A stretch of 62,369 nucleotides of DNA from Monoglobus sp964617455 (lineage in GTDB: Bacteria > Bacillota > Clostridia > Monoglobales > Monoglobaceae), in the NCBI GenBank assembly GCA_964617455.1, contig CAZTYF010000012.1:1-62369 (forward strand). Reading direction: 5' to 3'. Shown here piece after piece: positions 60,138 through 62,369 of the stretch. Position numbers and translations under genes: made by a program. The notes beneath the pieces are model-generated. The model saw only the letters and a program-made list of their open reading frames with translations, made no database searches and was not told the DNA's origin. The first letter of the stretch is position 1. Every line of letters starts with the position of its first letter.

Positions 60138-61780
60138 TTTGGTATTTCCTCCTTGATGCGAAGTATTATGTCCATAATTTTATCCCGTTTAAGCTTCATG
60201 CTGACTCGATTAACAACCAAACGGGCAGAAAGGTCGCAAATTTCATCAAGAACTTCAAGACCGTTTTCTTTGAGAGTTGAGCCGCTCTCCACAATATCCA
60301 CAATCACTTCCGACAGACCGACCAAAGGACCGAGTTCCACCGACCCGCTGAGTTTTATTATATCAACGGTTCTTCCCTTGACTTTTTGAAAATACTCCCT
60401 GGCAATATCCGGGTACTTGCTGGCCACCCTTGTTATATTTCGACTGCCAAGACTGTCTCGAAGCTCCGCAGGCCCCGCGACGGCCATCTTGCACGTACCG
60501 AAGCCCAAATCCAAAACTTCATAAAGGTTTTTGTCACTCTCAAGCAGAGTATCCTTGCCGACAATTCCCATATCGGCCGCACCGTATTCCACATAGGTGG
60601 GAACATCGGAGGCTTTCACCAATATAAATTTTATCTTGTTTTCCTCATCACAAAATATAAGTCTGCGGGTTTCATTGTTGATTTCCGCTACATCAAAGCC
60701 TATTTTATTGAATATATCAACGGAAAGCTCGGCTAAGCGACCTTTCGCAAGAGCTACCGTCACATAGTCACTGTCTTTTTGAAGGTCTTCGGACATCTCC
60801 TCATCATGCAGGGTAGCAAGGACCCGTTCCACACCAATAGCTATCCCGGTGGCAGGGATATCACGGCCAAACTTTTCAAGAAGGCCGTCATACCTGCCTC
60901 CGCTGCATACAGGAAAACCCACTCCATAGGTGAAGCCGCGGATTATTATTCCGGTGTAATAATCTATATTCTGTACCATTCCAAGGTCGAAAGAGACATA
61001 CTTATCGAGGCCCTTTTGAGACAATATATGATATATTTCTTTTAGGTTAATCAAAGCATCTTTTGACCGATGATTCAGGTTTTTATCATCAATGGCATCA
61101 TCAACGATTTCTATACCTCCAAACATGGTAGCAAGAGACGCAAAACGATGTTTCATATCTCCGCTCACACCCATTTCGGACATATCATTTTCGACAGCGA
61201 TGAAATCCTTATCGTTTATATGACGTCTGAGCACGTCACTCTCATCGCTCGAAAGGCCTGCTTGCTCCACCAATCCCTTGAAAAATTCAACCTGGCCCAA
61301 ATCTATTTGAAAATTTTTGATGCCCGACGCCATCAAAGCTTTTATGGCAACCTCAATAACCTCCGCATCCGCCGAGGGGCTTTTGTCGCCTATCAATTCA
61401 ACACCCATCTGAGTAAACTCCCTCTGACGAGCCTGACTGAAATTTTCCTCGTTGCGGAAGGCATTGCCAAGGTATGAAACGCGAACGGGGAAATCCTCGT
61501 CCCTTGCCTTAGTGGCAACCATCCGCGCCACAGAAGTTGTTATATCCGGCCGAAGGGCCAACATCCTTCCGTTGGTATCGAAAAATTTAAACATATGTTC
61601 CGCCCTTGTAGGCGTGGTCACGTTGTATACATCAAAATATTCAAACGTAGGCGTCCGGACAGGTCTGTATCCAAACGAGCCAAAGACCTCGGCAGCCTTG
61701 TTCTCTATTCGAAGTTTCAGCTCACACTCATCCCAAAGGACATCAGCAACTCCTGTAGGTGTGTGAGTAATCCTTCCCAT
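60134..61780 (-). CDS. hisZ-hisG: HisZ-HisG fusion (regulatory and catalytic ATP phosphoribosyltransferase)
   Basis: A 548-residue fusion. Residues 1 to about 330 are HisZ, the HisRS-like regulatory subunit (LRPDITTSVARM, RQREFTQMGVELIG, GGRYDGLLEKFG) and lack the full tRNA synthetase function. Residues about 335-548 are a short-form HisG (TVALAKGRLAELS...YGAADMGIVGKDTL...DIVESGSTLKENGLE), which makes PR-ATP from ATP and PRPP. Short HisG normally needs a separate HisZ in a hetero-octamer; here both are on one chain. Start: ATG 61780 is given; TTG 61786 has better spacing (8 nt) from GGAG, so it is a real alternative. Overlaps hisA-hisIE by 4 bp. Confidence 0.93.
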   Translation of the reverse strand: MGRITHTPTGVADVLWDECELKLRIENKAAEVFGSFGYRPVRTPTFEYFDVYNVTTPTRAEHMFKFFDTNGRMLALRPDITTSVARMVATKARDEDFPVRVSYLGNAFRNEENFSQARQREFTQMGVELIGDKSPSADAEVIEVAIKALMASGIKNFQIDLGQVEFFKGLVEQAGLSSDESDVLRRHINDKDFIAVENDMSEMGVSGDMKHRFASLATMFGGIEIVDDAIDDKNLNHRSKDALINLKEIYHILSQKGLDKYVSFDLGMVQNIDYYTGIIIRGFTYGVGFPVCSGGRYDGLLEKFGRDIPATGIAIGVERVLATLHDEEMSEDLQKDSDYVTVALAKGRLAELSVDIFNKIGFDVAEINNETRRLIFCDEENKIKFILVKASDVPTYVEYGAADMGIVGKDTLLESDKNLYEVLDLGFGTCKMAVAGPAELRDSLGSRNITRVASKYPDIAREYFQKVKGRTVDIIKLSGSVELGPLVGLSEVIVDIVESGSTLKENGLEVLDEICDLSARLVVNRVSMKLKRDKIMDIILRIKEEIPK

Positions 61781-61809
61781 ACTCAAATATATCACTCCAA
61801 AAAAATCCT

Positions 61810-61839
61810 TGCAAAATACGATTTTTCCGTATTTTTGCA
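61810..61839 (-). promoter_or_regulatory. hairpin at the expected 5' end of the hisZG transcript
   Basis: On the minus strand TGCAAAAATACG (61839-61828) pairs with CGTATTTTGCA (61820-61810) with one bulged A and a 7-nt loop. The -10 box ends at 61846, so the hairpin would begin almost at +1. Seven T (61805-61799) follow, then the GGAG ribosome binding site. It resembles both a terminator and a 5' stabilising stem. No leader peptide fits upstream. Confidence 0.6.
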
Positions 61840-61845
61840 GAGAAC

Positions 61846-61875
61846 ATTATAACACTTTGGAGGAATATAAGTCAA
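61846..61875 (-). promoter_or_regulatory. promoter of the histidine unit
   Basis: On the minus strand TTGACT (61875-61870) and TATAAT (61851-61846) are 18 bp apart, just upstream of the 5' hairpin and 66 bp before the ATG. Confidence 0.72.
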
Positions 61876-61920
61876 TACCTTATTTGATTTTTTAAGCTTA
61901 TTGTAATTTTTAAACTAAAC

Positions 61921-61948
61921 AAAAACGGCAGCCCCAAAAAGACTGCCG
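61921..61948 (-). terminator. terminator of the tRNA operon
   Basis: On the minus strand CGGCAG (61948-61943) pairs with CTGCCG (61931-61926), followed by TTTTT (61925-61921). It lies 8 bp after the CCA end of tRNA-Cys. Confidence 0.8.
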
Positions 61949-61955
61949 CTGCATT

Positions 61956-62030
61956 TGGAGGCGCCACCCAGATTTGAACTGGGGTATAAAGCTTTTGCAG
62001 AGCTCTGCCTTACCACTTGGCTATGGCGCC
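61956..62030 (-). tRNA. tRNA-Cys (GCA)
   Basis: A complete cloverleaf of 75 nt including encoded CCA. Acceptor stem GGCGCCA/TGGCGCC, anticodon loop CTGCAAA with anticodon GCA, and T-arm GTTCAAAT. It is the last tRNA of the operon before the terminator. Confidence 0.95.
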
Positions 62031-62043
62031 TTATTGAGATGAT

Positions 62044-62070
62044 AAAAGACGCAGCAATATGCGTCTTTTA
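62044..62070 (-). other. hairpin between tRNA-Gly and tRNA-Cys
   Basis: AAAAGACGC and GCGTCTTTT are exact complements around an 8-nt loop. It could be a processing signal or partial terminator within the tRNA operon. Confidence 0.6.
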
Positions 62071-62075
62071 TCAAA

Positions 62076-62150
62076 TGGAGCGGAAGACGAGATTCGAACT
62101 CGCGACGTTCACCTTGGCAAGGTGACGCTCTACCACTGAGCCACTCCCGC
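62076..62150 (-). tRNA. tRNA-Gly (GCC)
   Basis: 75 nt including CCA. Acceptor GCGGGAG/CTTCCGC, anticodon arm ACCTTGCCAAGGT with anticodon GCC, T-loop GTTCGAATC. Confidence 0.95.
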
Positions 62151-62154
62151 AAGA

Positions 62155-62230
62155 TGGTGCCTCCGGGCGGAATTGAACCACCGACACGGGGATTTTCAGT
62201 CCCCTGCTCTACCGACTGAGCTACAGAGGC
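62155..62230 (-). tRNA. tRNA-Phe (GAA)
   Basis: 76 nt including CCA. Acceptor GCCTCTG/CGGAGGC, anticodon arm GGGGACTGAAAATCCCC with anticodon GAA, T-loop GTTCAATTC. Confidence 0.95.
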
Positions 62231-62233
62231 AAA

Positions 62234-62311
62234 TGGCGATCCGGATGGGGTTCGAACCCACGACCTCCAGCGTGACAGGCTGGCATTCTAAACCAACTGA
62301 ACTACCGGACC
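62234..62311 (-). tRNA. tRNA-Asp (GTC)
   Basis: 78 nt including CCA. Acceptor GGTCCGG/CCGGATC, anticodon arm CCAGCCTGTCACGCTGG with anticodon GTC, T-loop GTTCGAACC. Confidence 0.95.
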
Positions 62312-62315
62312 ATAT

Positions 62316-62369
62316 TGGTGGGAGTTATAGGGCTCGAACCTATGACCCTCTGCTTGTAAGGCAGATGCT
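62316..62369 (-). tRNA. tRNA-Val (TAC), cut by the window edge
   Basis: The 3' portion of a tRNA with CCA. The anticodon arm TCTGC-CTTACAA-GCAGA gives anticodon TAC, the T-arm contains GGTTCGAGCC, and the acceptor ends TAACTCC. The 5' part (acceptor and most of the D-arm) lies beyond the right edge. Confidence 0.9.

Overview
The window looks like a chromosomal segment of an anaerobic, low-to-moderate-GC Bacillota bacterium of the class Clostridia, probably uncultured. Pointers are a V-type ATPase operon, class III fructose-1,6-bisphosphatase, ferredoxin-dependent 2-oxoacid oxidoreductase, a flavodomain-rubredoxin protein, the dxs-tlyA-nadK-recN cluster, short-form HisG with HisZ, strong AGGAGG ribosome binding sites with frequent GTG/TTG starts, near-consensus TTGACA-N17-TATAAT promoters and tRNA genes with encoded CCA. 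Assignment below class is not supported. No respiratory chain, plasmid backbone or complete insertion sequence is visible.

Layout, left to right. 1-1,770 is decayed accessory DNA: two iteron-like repeat arrays that read on the minus strand like the linker of phage/plasmid replication initiators, and a frameshifted DUF262/HNH (GmrSD-like) remnant. 1,775-10,586 is a nine-gene V-type ATPase operon (H/G, I, K, E, C, F, A, B, D) whose K subunit carries every residue of the Enterococcus hirae Na+ site. 10,695-24,900 (+) holds fbp, a PucR-type regulator, an S41 protease, greA-lysS, a CzrA-like zinc sensor followed by a eukaryote-like ileS, a CmpB-family membrane protein overlapping a ZnuA-like lipoprotein gene, and a BaiN-type flavoprotein. 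24,853-27,138 (-) has an acyltransferase and a tyrosine recombinase with a dif-like palindrome beside it. 27,334-30,679 (+) is recD2-recR-GNAT. 30,754-31,464 is a scar of two gene fragments. 31,514-36,119 (+) is a cysK-lysR unit preceded by a Cys-Trp-Cys leader peptide, then a CtpE-like P-type ATPase.

From 36,207 to the right edge almost everything is on the minus strand: lon-engB-FAH-hisS-aspS-tyrS; a flavodomain-rubredoxin protein next to an Rrf2 regulator with three candidate Fe-S cysteines; a second decayed replication-initiator remnant (46.3-46.9 kb) sharing the repeat found at the left edge; rseC-minD-like ATPase-ferredoxin-oxidoreductase alpha/beta/gamma-ABC-F; dxs-tlyA-nadK-recN; and a two-gene histidine unit in which five functions are fused into two polypeptides (HisZ-HisG and HisA-HisI-HisE). 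The right edge is a tRNA operon (Val-Asp-Phe-Gly-Cys).

How the parts fit: ion-motive force (V-ATPase, P-type ATPase), ferredoxin-linked 2-oxoacid metabolism with oxygen and Fe-S protection (rubredoxin fusion, Rrf2, RseC), recombination and repair (RecD2, RecR, RecN, Xer) and a block of translation genes (four aminoacyl-tRNA synthetases, an ABC-F protein, EngB, TlyA, tRNAs). The least conventional signals are the cysK leader peptide, the HisZ-HisG fusion with its hairpin at the expected transcript 5' end, the dif-like site beside the recombinase, and the related replication-initiator relics about 46 kb apart.
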